64,000 bases of DNA from Solenopsis invicta (Eukaryota; Arthropoda; Insecta; Hymenoptera; Formicidae): the NCBI RefSeq assembly GCF_016802725.1, contig NC_052671.1:21520728-21584727 (forward strand), given 5' to 3'. The notes beneath the pieces are model-generated. The model did no database searches. It saw only the letters and a list, made by a program, of their open reading frames with translations, and was not told the DNA's origin. Positions 41,445-53,452 of this stretch are shown piece after piece (position 1 is the stretch's first letter; every line of letters starts with the position of its first letter). A program made the translations under genes and the position numbers.

Positions 41445-42820
41445 TGTAATCTTACGTTTTTAAAACGCTAAATACGATGGTAACACTTTTACTCTAAACC
41501 AATAGAAAAATGATCAAAATTCGCGTTAAAAATATCATTTTTAATAGTAATTCGGTTAGTGACAATTTGGTTCTAATTACTTAATTACTTGTGTTATGGT
41601 ATAGTTTTATAACTTTTTTCACTGAAACCGAACAAACACTTGAAAAGAAAATACTTCAAAAATTCTAAATCTTACATGAAATCAATATGATATAATTAAA
41701 AACGATAATTAATTTCTTGTTCAAAAAAATCTTAAGTCTCATCATATGATACATCTGTACACATTTTACAGTTTTGAGAATGTTAAAATGATAGATTTCC
41801 ACATTATTATAAAGTTTTACCTAAAGGCGTGTTAGATTTTTTAATGTAATCTTTATTATTTATTAAATATACTTTTACTGGATTCTAAGTGGTATAAAAA
41901 TAAGTATATGAAATTGTAGAATTAAAAAAAATTATTTTAATGTAATATATTCGCATTATTACGTGCACTATAATATTCTTTCGCCTTTTGCATGCTAACA
42001 TGTACAAATATTATGAAATTTCCGGGACTCTCCTCGAGATCTGTATTCATTAATTACATATAATATATACAATAACATTTATTCATTACAACTCTTTATC
42101 TATATTTTATATTATTCAAATAATTTTATTTATTAACGTAAAATCATGATTTGCCGATTTTTCAAAAATATCGATTTTTGATATTTCAAGTAATTAAACT
42201 TTTTGGAACAATTTATATAAAATTACTTTTTTAAATATTTTTTTTTATACTTTTAAACTAATTATTTTTTTTTTTATTAGTCCAAAGGATAAATTGAAAA
42301 AACCTCACTGTTTTCTTTTTGCTTTAAGTTAAAATTTGAAAATTCGAAATTTTTTTACTCAATATATACATTTTTTGCAAATTTTTACAACACAATTTTT
42401 TCAAAAAATTGTAATTACTTGAGAATAAAATATTTTTTATTTGAGTCTCATGTATTGTTTTTATCAGATTCTGAGGAATTGTTTCATATATTATGAGCTA
42501 AACAATATGCTTTTTGTTTAAAAAATGAAATACGTCAAAGTTATAGAATTCCACAAACTCATAGGTGAGGAAAAAGGTAACCACAAATATGTGTGGTAAG
42601 CTAAGCTTAATTCTGCTATATAATTTGGTTTGTTTTCATATTTGAGCACTCAAACAGTAATAATATTAACATTTTCAGTTGGAACAAAATTATCACTAAC
42701 CAAATTACTGTTAAAAACAATTCTTCTAACGCAAACTTTAACTACTTTTCCATGGATTTAGATAGATAAAAGTGCTACAATCGTATTCAGCGACCCCAAA
42801 AAGCGTAAAATTACCTGTAT
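41445..42820. mobile_element. Probable non-autonomous element with about 140-bp imperfect TIRs
   Basis: Left arm 41445-41590 and right arm 42675-42820 share, inverted, GCTAAATACGATGGTAAC-like and AATTCGGTTAGTGACAATTT-like words at roughly 75-80%. No ORF between them. Target duplication not resolved. Confidence 0.55.
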
Positions 42821-43537
42821 AACTTTTGCATCTCATTTAAAACATAATACAATTTTTCTCCTTGTCTATTTTTTAATTAAATTTTGTATTTCTTAACTTA
42901 TACTAGCATAATATAATAGGCAGCTATTTTATTTTTTATTATTTTTCAAACAGCTCAGAATATTTGAAAAAGATTTGCAAAAAATACGTTTGTAATAGTT
43001 ATTTGAATATTTTATTAATATTTACCAAAATATTTCATAAATATTTTTCGTGAATTTATAAATTGAACAGATCAGAAAAATTTATTATAATCATTCAATT
43101 TATCATGAAAGTCCAAGAAAAGTATTTATAAAATACGTATAATATATGTATTATTAAATATTAATTTTTTTACGTAACACAAATGTGACGTTAGTATTAA
43201 TTTATAGTATAGGATAAATTCAAGTAAGATGGTCATAGTTTTCAAAATGTAAAAAATACATTTTCATTTATGTTATGTTTTAATAATGTTTGACATATCA
43301 AAATGAATCTTCACTGAATCTTAAAGTTAATAATACTATTGAATTTAAAGAGAAAATACTTATTGGAAATCAAATATTGACAAAATATTATAACATATGC
43401 ATTGGCCATCTTATCTGAATTTTAAAGAAAAGAGGCCATAGTATTATGGGACAGTTGGCTACACACGTTTCATGTTAAAAATGAATGTAATATTTTCTAA
43501 AGTGATAAATAAAACTCATAATTTTATATATTTTGTA
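42821..43537. other. Intron 2 AT-rich DNA, no feature seen
   Basis: No gene or repeat recognised. Confidence 0.4.
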
Positions 43538-43570
43538 TAAACACACACACACACACACACACACACACCA

Positions 43571-43642
<72 letters not shown>

Positions 43643-43842
43643 CACGCACACACGCACCACACACCACACAACACACCACACACCCCACACCCCACACTGC
43701 ACACCCCACATCCTACACACCCCACACACCACTCACACACACACACACACACACACAAACGCGCGCGCGCGCGCACACATACACATACACGCAAACACAC
43801 GCGCGCGCACGCGCGCACACACACACACATATACACACACAT
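43538..43842. repeat. Compound (AC)n/(ACGC)n/(CACCC)n microsatellite
   Basis: About 300 bp: AC repeats, an ACGC array (43569-43645), CACACC variants, AC again, then GC/AC. Open frames across it are artefacts of the repeat. Confidence 0.95.
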
Positions 43843-45713
43843 ATTTTTTATATATATAATTATATGACTTAATTATAATTATAATATTGCAATAGTAACA
43901 TGAAAATTTAAAAATTTGTTTTTTGCAATAATAACATAACAATTATAATTCTTTTAAAGTAAAGAAAAAAAAACAGATTTCTATAATTTAAAAAAAAACA
44001 ATGTATGAAAAAACAAAGTGGGCCATATTGACCAAATTGTAAGAAAAAGATGATCATAGTGCATTTAAATAAATAGTGAAAATAAAAGCACAAATTATAA
44101 GTCATGTTACAATTTAAGTTCCTTTATTATATACGTAACGTTGATTATGATAGCTTAACAGTAATTTATTCGATGTTACAGCAGCTTTTAGAGGACACAT
44201 GCAAAACTTTGCAGATAGTCAAAAGTAAAAGTATTATATAATATTCAGAATAAGATTGTTTCGAATAGTGTACGCATATAAAATACTGTAAATATTGATT
44301 ATCTTTCAGAATGACTATAAAAATGCACTATTAAGCAATTACTGGAGAAATTACAGACTATGGCCATCTTTTCCTTCATATTATTGTTATAGTATTAACT
44401 TATAATATTAACTTAATATTATTGTTATAGTACCATGACTGTATTTTTAATATTGTATTTTTAATATTATTATGGTTAATATTTAATCATAATTTTGTAC
44501 ATAACATTAAATAATGAATATAAAATTTAGAAACTAAATAAGTAGTATTTATTTAAAGAGCATTCTAAAATCTCTACTTTCACCCCACTAGCAATAAGTT
44601 AATTTTTCTCAAAAGTACTTTTAGAAAGCAAGATGCAGTAGATGCACTAAGACGCAAAGTAAAAAATTCAAGACTAGTGCATAATTTTTTTTGTCAAATA
44701 GTATATATTTCTAAAAATATATATTTCTGATAATTTATTATTATCGTAGATATCATTTTTTCACTACTAATTTTTTTATTTGAATATTACATGCCATGTA
44801 AGTTTTGGATTATTTTCTTAACATTTAATATAACAATATCAACAACAACTATTCAACAAGACTTGTCAGTTTTATATTACCAATATTTATTATTATTAGC
44901 TAATTGTAATGCAAGATTGTTGATAGTCGAGATTAGTGGCGTTAGATAAGATGGTATGAAGAAAGACGCACGATTCTGGAATTATGTGGGATGACAACTT
45001 CCTACGCAATCCAGAAACGCAATCTTTCACGCCCGCGTGTGTCACGGTCATTAGTAACCTTATTAATGTAATTAATTTATCCAAAGGTGTGATTATGAGA
45101 ATGAGAAAATGAAATTAGTTTACGTATTCGTTAATGAATTAATATTATTTAATGGGCCTTTTGATGATAATATCAATAACGACTTTCATAGACATATTTT
45201 GATAAAATTTTAATACAATTTCGATAAACTTTTCATTAAATTTGATAAAATTTCAATAAATACGCAATATTGTTTTAACTATATTTCGTTAAAAATGTTT
45301 TTTTCTATATTTAATGAAAAATAAATAACGTTTTAATAAGATGTGAATAAAAACATAATCAAATTTCAAAGACAAATTATTATTAATTTTGTTTAATAAA
45401 GAAGTAAGGAAATTTTATTGATAATTGTAATAAATTCTAATGATTTTTTATGAAATTGCAACAAAACGTTACAAAATTTTGTAATGACAAATTAATGACG
45501 TCTTGAAGTTGTAATATATTTTAGTGAAAAATGCAATAAAAAATACAAACACTATATTAAATTAATGACATTGTATTGAAATTAATAAATTTTGATAAAA
45601 TTGTTTTTCAAAATATTCTAAAATAAACACAAAAATCAACAAACTGTCATCCAAATTTCATTAAAATTTTATTAAAATATTTTTATTACTTCAGTACTAG
45701 TTAAGATATTTAC
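43843..45713. other. Intron 2 proximal AT-rich DNA
   Basis: 1.9 kb next to the exon 2 donor. It contains a degenerate run rich in ATTTTGATAAAATT-like words (45180-45690). No gene recognised. Confidence 0.4.
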
Positions 45714-45961
45714 TTAGCCGGCCTATATTGAAGCGTCACCGCTTGGCTAGAGCGTGGTCTGATGCTGAGTTTTAGCTTCTGCGGTCTCAACTGCACTGGC
45801 TGTACCGTACTATCATTGGAAACGTCTTGGAAGTCCATGTTTGCTAGTATCCGAAGCGATCCCGGCGGCGCCGCGCGTATTTCCGAAACTGGACAACCAA
45901 ACGCTCGCAAACGCTCAGGCACGTTGCATCTCGATTTGCCGTACGTGGAATTTGAATATGA
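45714..45961 (-). CDS. Integrin beta-nu-like, coding exon 2 (PSI end and hybrid domain start)
   Basis: 248-bp exon. Acceptor TTGAACTTAG before 45961; donor GTAAAT after 45714 (splits the Lys codon, phase 2, matching exon 3). Encodes SYSNSTYGKSRCNVPERL, then AFGCPVSEI, an Asp/Asn-rich linker, and PVQLRPQKLKLSIRPRSSQ with TLQYRPAK. The spacing of RCN...FGC and the 'RPQK-L-L-RP' strand directly before YPLDLYYLMDL are what integrin beta chains show between PSI and beta-I domains. The short open frame usually found by scanning begins at a GTG inside the exon; the true frame is continuous from exon 1. Confidence 0.9.
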
Positions 45962-47069
45962 CTAAGTTCAATTAAAGAAAAATAAGCAAGTCACGATTAC
46001 GCATCCTGATGAATTAAATCATCTCACACGCTCGACAGCTTCAACTTAACACGTTGAATATCGTGCAGCTATCGCACAATTACGCAAAATTAATCAGAGG
46101 AACAAGTCATTAACTAAAAAATGTACTCAAAGTAAGAAAATGTTGAAATATTTTACATCAAAAAATAAATGAGTTTGTAAATAAAATCTACACAGTAAAA
46201 AATTTAAGCTTGTCTACATTTAAGCAAATTGTGGAAACGTAATATTTTCAATAAAATTAACATTTGTAATAAAATAAAACGTAATTTTTTTAAGAAATCA
46301 CGTTTTAAAAGTGTACTATTTTTATGTTATTTCTTCACAAATTATTCATAAATTGTATTTTATTGTTATTTTAATGTTAATGTTATTTCAGTGTTATTTT
46401 ACTAAAGATGTTAAATACCACTTTAACACAAATTATTCAAATAACATGATCATACATTATGTTAAATTAATATTTGAGTATCTTAAAAATTCAATACAAA
46501 GTTACAAAAAGATAAAAATTTTACACAAATATAAAAATGTTTCTTTACTGTAGAATCTTAATCAAGAAACAGTGGTTTACAAGTTATTTTGACATATTTT
46601 AACACATAAAAGAACATAAAATATCTCATAAAATATTCATAAGTTTTCGATAATTTTACTCCACTATTTTAATGTACATGAATAATAAAACAAATAAATG
46701 AGATAAGAAATATACACAAGGTGAAATAATTGATGTAAAAATCACATGATAGATAATAACAAGTAGAATCAAATGATTAGTAGAAACAAACAAACAATTG
46801 CAGAATCTAAATCTATTCTTTTTAATTAAAAGAAAACACTATGAAAGGAAAATCACTTTATATAGAAAAAGTTATAATTTTTTTCATTTTAAAAAGTATC
46901 AATTGCACTGATATTTCAAAAACTGAAAATTTTCTGCTTATATCATATTCGTTTAATAAAGAAAACTTTATTTTGACTTTTTCTAATGCTTCATCTTTTA
47001 TATTAAAAATACAGTCATTTTGTTTATACATGTCATATACTATTATTTATTTATTTATTAAAAGGTTTA

Positions 47070-47100
<31 letters not shown>

Positions 47101-47356
47101 CATATATAATTTGTTAATTAATGCGTACATTTTTTATATTGATTAATATTAATAAACTCAATGATATATTATAATTAAGATAGTTAAGTTAATTAATACA
47201 TTTTATTCACTGTAATAAAAAATGAAGTTGTTTCAATTGACAATGTGTAACTTCCAAAACCTCGCTAATTATATTTTAAACGAATGATCTGCACGGTATT
47301 TAACATATTAATAGAAGCTTCGATGCTGTGACATTCTCAAAATATGAAACATTTAC
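45962..47356. other. Integrin intron 1
   Basis: 1395-bp phase-0 intron, AT-rich, with a (TA)n run near 47070-47106. No repeat element or gene recognised inside. Confidence 0.7.
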
Positions 47357-47518
47357 CCAGTCGCTGCACCAAGCGCAAGATAAACTCGCTTCTAAACAAT
47401 TCTCACAACTACTTTGAGCTATGCACAAGCTCAAAATTTTGGTGTCGACACTCAGGCATATCTTTGTAAGATATAGATTCACTATCAGAATGAAAAGCAA
47501 CGATGCACAACACTTCAT
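47357..47518 (-). CDS. Integrin beta-nu-like, coding exon 1 (signal peptide, PSI)
   Basis: 54 codons from ATG at 47518. Residues 1-22 (MKCCASLLFILIVNLYLTKI) are a signal peptide. Then CIAQSSCENCLEASLSCAWC, the cysteine-rich start of the PSI domain shared by integrin beta chains. Donor GTAAAT follows the Trp codon (phase 0), joining exon 2 in frame. This Met is chosen because the signal peptide follows it; upstream in-frame codons are AT-rich, ending in a CA/TG repeat. The three exons span 31.7 kb of this window. Beta-nu in flies acts in midgut and haemocytes (known); the same role here is inference. Confidence 0.88.
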
Positions 47519-47649
47519 CTCATTAAATAAAATTATACACAAAAAAATATATATATTTTTGTAACCGTCAACAAATATAAATATATACACATATGCATGC
47601 ACACAGACGCACACCGAAAATCAAAAGTTTCTTCTCAATTTTTTCAAAT

Positions 47650-47657
47650 CTTTTATA
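47650..47657 (-). promoter_or_regulatory. Candidate TATA box of the integrin gene
   Basis: Minus strand TATAAAAG, 132 bp upstream of the ATG at 47518. It predicts a start near 47620-47625 and a 5' UTR of about 100 nt without an intron. Confidence 0.35.
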
Positions 47658-47867
47658 CTTTATATCAATTCAACATCTCACGAGCATCGATCGAGACGAT
47701 ACTACGTTAATTATGAGACATATCGTAACGCGTTGCGCATTTCTTCAAGCGAGTTGTTACGCGTGCGTGAATTCTATGCACAATGTGGCAGGTGCCACAT
47801 CGGAATCCTAAGTACAACATGAGGCAATCGGTAACGCGAATAAAGCCATAACGCGTCTGTTTTTCTC

Positions 47868-47891
47868 TTATCAGCGACACGATAACGATAA
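47868..47891. promoter_or_regulatory. Cluster of three GATA-type sites upstream of the integrin gene
   Basis: CTTATCAG (47867-47874), then GATAACGATAA (47881-47891), about 350 bp upstream of the ATG, in a locally GC-richer block (47700-47990). GATA factors drive insect midgut and haemocyte genes, where fly beta-nu is expressed; the link is inference. Confidence 0.3.
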
Positions 47892-48129
47892 AGCTCATAT
47901 CCGCGAATCGTCGATTTGGCAAACGAATAAGTTTCCGATTACCTTGCGATGCTATATATTTATTACTCTGACCATCATTTATCATTGATGGATTTGTGAT
48001 TCGTCAGTGTAATCTGTAATCCAAGTATCAATTTTATTTTTTACATCATTGAAATTTTTATACCTTTTATTTGAACAATTACTCGTTTTGACATATATAT
48101 ATTTAAAATAAGTTTCATAATTTTCTCAG

Positions 48130-48556
48130 TGTAATTGTACAAGACGTCAGTACGTAGCAAGGCGAGCAAAGTTATAAATTGATAAGCATTTCAATTTGTT
48201 ATGATACATAGACAAGCCTGTCAAATTTGTTACATTACTAAAGATTAAATCGCAGCCTCACAAATTGTTAAATTTAAAATAATTAATGACAAATATGTGA
48301 AAGAATATTGTTGACATTTCTATCATTCACATACGCGCGCGTGCATATATATGAATGGTAGAAATGTCAACAATATTCTTTCACATATTCGTCATTAATA
48401 ATTTTGAATTTAACAGCTGGTGAGGCTACGATTTAATCTTCAGTACTATAACAAATTTGAATCCAAGCTTGTCTGTATCGTAACAAATTTAAGTGCGTAT
48501 CAATTTATAACTTTGCTTGCGTTGTTACATATCAACGTTTTGAACAATTACATTGT
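48130..48556. mobile_element. Palindromic (foldback) MITE
   Basis: Arms of about 205 bp around a centre near 48340 (CGCGCGCGTGCATATATATG). The inner 70 bp (AAGAATATTGTTGACATTTCTA and inverse) are near-perfect and the outer parts looser. Followed by a CG/TG microsatellite. No ORF. Confidence 0.8.
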
Positions 48557-48597
48557 GCATGCACGCGCGCGCGCGCGTGTGTGTGTGTGTGTGTGTA
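48557..48597. repeat. (CG)n(TG)n microsatellite
   Basis: About 40 bp of GC then GT repeats at the edge of the palindrome. Confidence 0.9.
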
Positions 48598-49262
48598 TAC
48601 ATGCTTACATACAATCTTTACAACTATGTAAATATTTTAATGACAAATTCTGTGTAACATTTTAAGACGAAAATTTTAATACAGGAACGTCAAAAATAAT
48701 TATTTTTAAATAGGAAGAATTTAAAGATCACGAATAATAGGACGAATGATAGAATTTCGTGCGCTCAGGCCATAGATGGCAAAGTAGTCAATGATAAGTG
48801 TTTCCATGAATCGACTTTTAACAGTAATAAAATTATACAGATGTGCAACAAGAGCTTCATTTAGAAACTTTCTATTTATTCGTGATAAATTTTTTTTAAA
48901 TTTTTTATAAAAACAATTTCTAGATAACACAATAGATTCTTTTGAATTAAAAAAAAATTAATACTTTCTTAAAGGGTTAGGCTACAGTAGCGCACAAAGA
49001 AAACAGCTTATTTTTGACATGAATTTATGGACGTATGAAATTCAAGAGAGAAAATTCAAATAAGCCATTTTATTGCTTATCTTTTTTTGTTGAAATATTG
49101 ATAATATTGTTTTTATAATAAATAATGTCGGCAATACGTATCCGCTTGTAGAGGCCTTCTATTTTGACATTGTCACATGTGAAGATTTCTTCCATAATTT
49201 TTGACCTAGAATAAAAATTCAAAAATAGTTTAAATTTAAATATGTTGTTCTATAGACGTATA
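48598..49262. other. AT-rich DNA, no feature seen
   Basis: No ORF or repeat recognised upstream of the integrin promoter region. Confidence 0.4.
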
Positions 49263-51135
49263 CAGGGTGATTCAGAATAACCTTATGTCTTTGAAGAGAC
49301 ATATTCCTGAGGTTATTCTAAAACAATTTTTCTTTTGTCAAAAACTTGTCCGAAGCATAGTTTTTAAATAATAAAAGGAAATAATTATCCAATAACCGGG
49401 CGCGTATAGCAGTGAGGCAGGCCGGCGCAACTCACCGTTCGATACGGGCGATTACGTGAGGTGATCGCAGTGATAAGCTGACAGCTAGAACACTGCTTTC
49501 CTTCTCTTCCCCCCTTTCTCTCACTCTCTCTCCCGCTCTTTCAAAGCCTCTATCCCATTCTCATTCTCATTCTTTTTTTATTTATTTATCAATTTATATA
49601 GTAACACTGAAATAATGCTAGAATTAAAAACGTTATTCAATTATTTGACGTCTTGCTTTTAATAATTTTGTACGTGTAAGAAAATATTTTTTTAGTAAAA
49701 ATACCATATTTAAAATGCGTCATTGAAAAATAAAAATGCAGAGTGAGAGAGAAAGAGAAAGAGACGAGTTTGATCAAATTTGAACGTGTATACTCACTTA
49801 TCATCCTGCACAGCAATCAGCCTTTATCTTCACGAAGACAAAATATCCATATTAAACTCGAGATTTTTCTCTTTTGTTCTTAAATCACATCATTTGTCAC
49901 ATACACTGCAATCATTCTCTTGATCGAAAAATATTAATCACTTTATACAAATTACTATCGTCAATTATTATTAGTCACTACTAATCATGCGTGAGAATTA
50001 TTTAAAAAATGAAACACGTGTATGTGACCGTGATTTCAAAGATTTCAAGGTCATTCCGGTTTTTGATGGCCGAAAGACTGAGTTTGGTATGAGACAAGAA
50101 ACAGTCGCTCAAGAAACGTGAGCCGTGAACGCGCCGCGAGGGCCCGCGAGTGGAACGTTTGGGGGCTCGTCCGGGATGACTGTGAAATCTTCAAATTCAT
50201 GGTCACAGGCGCAACAGTATTTTTCATTTTTAATTATTGCGTCCTGATTTTTAGAACGTGATTACACAGTGATACCGCGAGCAATAAAACTAGTCGACTG
50301 CTTGCTTGTGAAGCAAAGAGGATATAACCTAACTTCTTTGTTGTAAACACGTGTCGTGTGTTTGTCATGTAAACACGTGTTTCTTTTTTTGAGTAATTCT
50401 CACTTGTAATTAGTAGTGACTAATAGTAATTGACGATAGTGATTTGTATAAAGTGATGCGTTAGTAATTTTTGATCAAAAGAATGATTGCAGTGAATGTG
50501 ACAAGTGATGTGATTTAAGAAGAAAAAAGGAAAATCTTGAGTTTAATATGGATATTCTGTCTTTGTGAAGATAAAGCTGATTGCTGTGCAGGATGATAAG
50601 TGAGTATGCACGTTCAAATTTGATCGGACTCGTCTCTTTCTCTTTCTCTCTCACTCTGCATTTTTATTTTTTAATCACGCATTTTAAATATAGTATTTTT
50701 GACTAAAAAAAATATTTTTTTTACACGTACAGAATTATTAAAAGCAAGACGTCAAATAATTAAATATTGTTTTAATTCTAGCATTATTTCAGTGTTAGTG
50801 TATGAATTGATAAATAAGAAAAGAATGAGAATGAGAATGGGATAAAGGCTTTGAAAGAGCGGGAGAGAGAGTGAGAGAAAGGGGGAAGGGAAGGAAAGCA
50901 GTCTTCTAGCTGTCAGCTTATCACTGAGATCGTAATCTCACGTAATCGCCCGTATTGAACGGTAAGTTGCGCCGGCCCTGCTTCACCGCTATACGCGCCC
51001 GGTTATTGGATAACTATTTCCTTTCATTATTTAAAAACTATGCTTCGGACAAGTTTTTGCTAAAGGAAAAGTTGTTTTAGAATAACCTCAGGAATATGTC
51101 TCTTCAAAGACATAAAGTTATTCTGAATCACCCTG
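49263..51135. mobile_element. Large foldback element (CAGGGTG ends) with captured LTR-leader-like core
   Basis: Ends CAGGGTGATTCAGAATAAC and its inverse, flanked by TA. Arms of about 760 bp (49263-50025 and about 50390-51135) are inverted copies of about 85-90%. The 360-bp core (50026-50390) is unrelated to the arms and contains TGGGGGCTCGTCCGGGAT at 50160-50177, identical to a tRNA-Pro primer-binding site. No transposase ORF. Mariner-type non-autonomous element by ends and TA duplication. Confidence 0.82.
50160..50177 (+). promoter_or_regulatory. tRNA-Pro primer-binding-site sequence in foldback core
   Basis: Exact 18-mer also present as the functional-position PBS of Gypsy-2 (24422-24439). 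Here no LTR end was recognised next to it (preceding bases GTGGAACGTT), so it is either a relic of a captured retroelement leader or of an antisense tRNA-Pro fragment. Confidence 0.6.
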
Positions 51136-51379
51136 TATATGTAAAGAAAGTTAATATCTTTCTTTAAATGCTACTTGAATCGGCCGCGCTTTGACGGCGC
51201 ATGACTAGAAAATGAGATAGGAAGGACAACGGGTAAGAGAGGTTATACACCACGTGCGAGAGACAATATAGAGATATCGAAATAGTAGCTTTAAGTATCG
51301 TTTCTTTGGTTTTCAGGTAAAAGTTTATTTGTACCGAATTTATGTTTTAAGCTTGTAAATCAGAGTAAATGTTGCTTAG

Positions 51380-51600
51380 AGTAAACTCAGTCAAAATGAT
51401 AACCTTGATTCAAGGTTGATTCAACGTCGATCCGGTTGACAACTGTTAAGTCTATAAAAAAGTCGATATTCCTGCAATATCAATCGCTCCTTGTCAAGAA
51501 AGCATATTGATTCAAGGTTGATTCAACGTCAAAATAATTAACTCAAAAACATTATAGTTGATTCAACGTCGAATCAAGGTCTAAAAACTAATAATATTAT
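51380..51600. repeat. Interspersed GGTTGATTCAACGTC repeats
   Basis: Three copies of a TTGATTCAACGTC word, two preceded by TTGATTCAAGG, at about 51410, 51510 and 51560. It looks like a degenerate tandem or transposon-end array. No gene. Confidence 0.6.
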
Positions 51601-52412
51601 ATAACCAACTACACTACTCAAAAAAAAATAGGGAACACTTTCCAGACACCAAAAATTAGGCTATTTTCAAATGACTGTAACTCGGTGAAAAATTATCGTA
51701 GATAAAAAATAAAAAAAGCATTTTAAAGCTTGAAGATCCAACTTTAACGCTCTATCAGCAGATTTTCAAAATTCTTTTAACTTCCTTGTCTTATGCAGTA
51801 AAAAAGCACACCCGTTTTGTTCCTTAAAATTTCGTATTTTTGACACTTTGCAGCTCGACCAACAAATTTTTTTCGAATAATTCAAGTAAAGCTTCATAAG
51901 CTACAACATTTTGCCTACAAAATGCTTTTTTTAAAATTTCTCTACGATTTTTTTTGACCAAGTTACGCAACTTTGAAGCTAAACCTGCATTTTTTACAAA
52001 TGATATCCGTACTGAAAAATAATCGTAGACAAAAAATCAAAAAACCATTTTAAAGCTCAAAGTTTCAGCTTTAACATGTTATTAATGGTTTTCAAAAATT
52101 TTTTCAATTTCTTAGTACTATGCCCCAAAAAAGATACACTGTTTTTTCCTTGAAATTACGTATTTTTAACAACCTGTAGCTCAACAAAAAATTTTTTTTT
52201 TTACAAATCCAATGCAAGTGCCATAAAGTATGACATTTTTTTCTACAAAATGCTTTTTTTAAAATTTTTTCTACGATTTTTTTTGACCGAGTTACAAGAC
52301 TTCGAAGAAAGACATTTTTTACAGTACATTTTTGTGAAAAATGACGTCTACCGCCGACATTAGCATTACTCAATATGCACTACGTGGAGGTTGCTGGTCG
52401 GATATTTGCACA

Positions 52413-52415
<3 letters not shown>

Positions 52416-52467
<52 letters not shown>

Positions 52468-52479
52468 TGTGTCTGTGTC

Positions 52480-52523
<44 letters not shown>

Positions 52524-52675
52524 TGTGCGTGTGCGTGTGCGCGCGCGCGCGCGCGTGTGTGTGTGTGTATCACAGCGGAGATAAGGACCCCACAATTCGT
52601 CACTTCTGCGGTATTTAATGACTCCAAACCCTCTCTGCTGTGTGTGTGTGTGTGTGTGTGTGTGTATGCGCGCGC
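52416..52675. repeat. Compound (TG)n/(CG)n microsatellites
   Basis: Two TG-rich tracts separated by about 70 bp of unique sequence; a reverse partner (CA)n at 53390-53450 lies in the other arm of the foldback. Long Cys-Val or His-Thr frames are artefacts. Confidence 0.95.
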
Positions 52676-52688
52676 GCATGCTGAGTAT

Positions 52689-53160
52689 TCAATAGTGTAT
52701 ATTTCCTCCTCTTTGATCAATTACTGCTTGCAAGCGTTTTCGCATATTTATACATCTTCCAATACGAACTTGCGGAATGTTGTGCCAAATTTTCGTTAAA
52801 ATTTCTCCCAATTCTTTTAAATTTTGCGGCTGTTCTTTGCGACGCCTTAATCGTCGTTCCATTTTATCCCAAATGTGCTTGATTGGATTTAAGTCCGGGC
52901 TATTGGCGAGATGATTTAACATTCTAGTTGCGTGTCGTTCAAAAAAACGTCGCGTTATATGCGCCGTATGAGGTCGAGCGTTGTCCTGCATGAAAATAAA
53001 GTTCCGACAGGTTCGATTTAATTGCAAAACGTGTGGTCATAGAATATCGTTGATATAACGAACACCTGTCATTGCCGGAGGTGGCAGAATCACTATATCA
53101 CTTTGTCTTGTAAGTGATATACATCTCCACACTATCACGGAACCGCCGTTGTAAGATCGT
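52689..53160 (-). pseudogene. Tc1 transposase, C-terminal part, catalytically dead
   Basis: Minus strand: NGGSVIVWRCISL, LPPPAMTGVRYINDIL, a TGA where Arg is usual, then NFIFMQDNARPHTAHI (second catalytic Asp), SPDLNPIKHIWDKMERRL and a C-terminus ending near 52689. In DD34E transposases the third residue is the Glu of NPIEH; here it is Lys. The N-terminal HTH domains and first Asp are absent. The last 50 codons recur, inverted, at about 53208-53370. Confidence 0.85.
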
Positions 53161-53415
53161 ACTGGCAACGTTGATCATAGCGTTTATTTCGTCGACGCCA
53201 AGAACGACGATTAAGGCATCACGAAGAACAGCCGCAAAATTTAGAAGAATTGGGAGAAATTTTAACGAAAATTTGGCACAACATTCCGCAAGATCGTATT
53301 GCAAGATGTATAAATATGCGAGAACGCTTGCAAGCAGTAATTGATCAAAGAGGAGGAAATACACACTATTGAATACTCATGCGCGCGCGCGCATACACAC
53401 ACAGACACACACACA

Positions 53416-53452
<37 letters not shown>

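Noticed and set aside
43475..43942. Cys-Val-Arg or Thr-His-rich ORFs
   Set aside because: They are translations of AC/ACGC microsatellites; the same holds for 17248-17649, 52341-52799 and 61369-61820.
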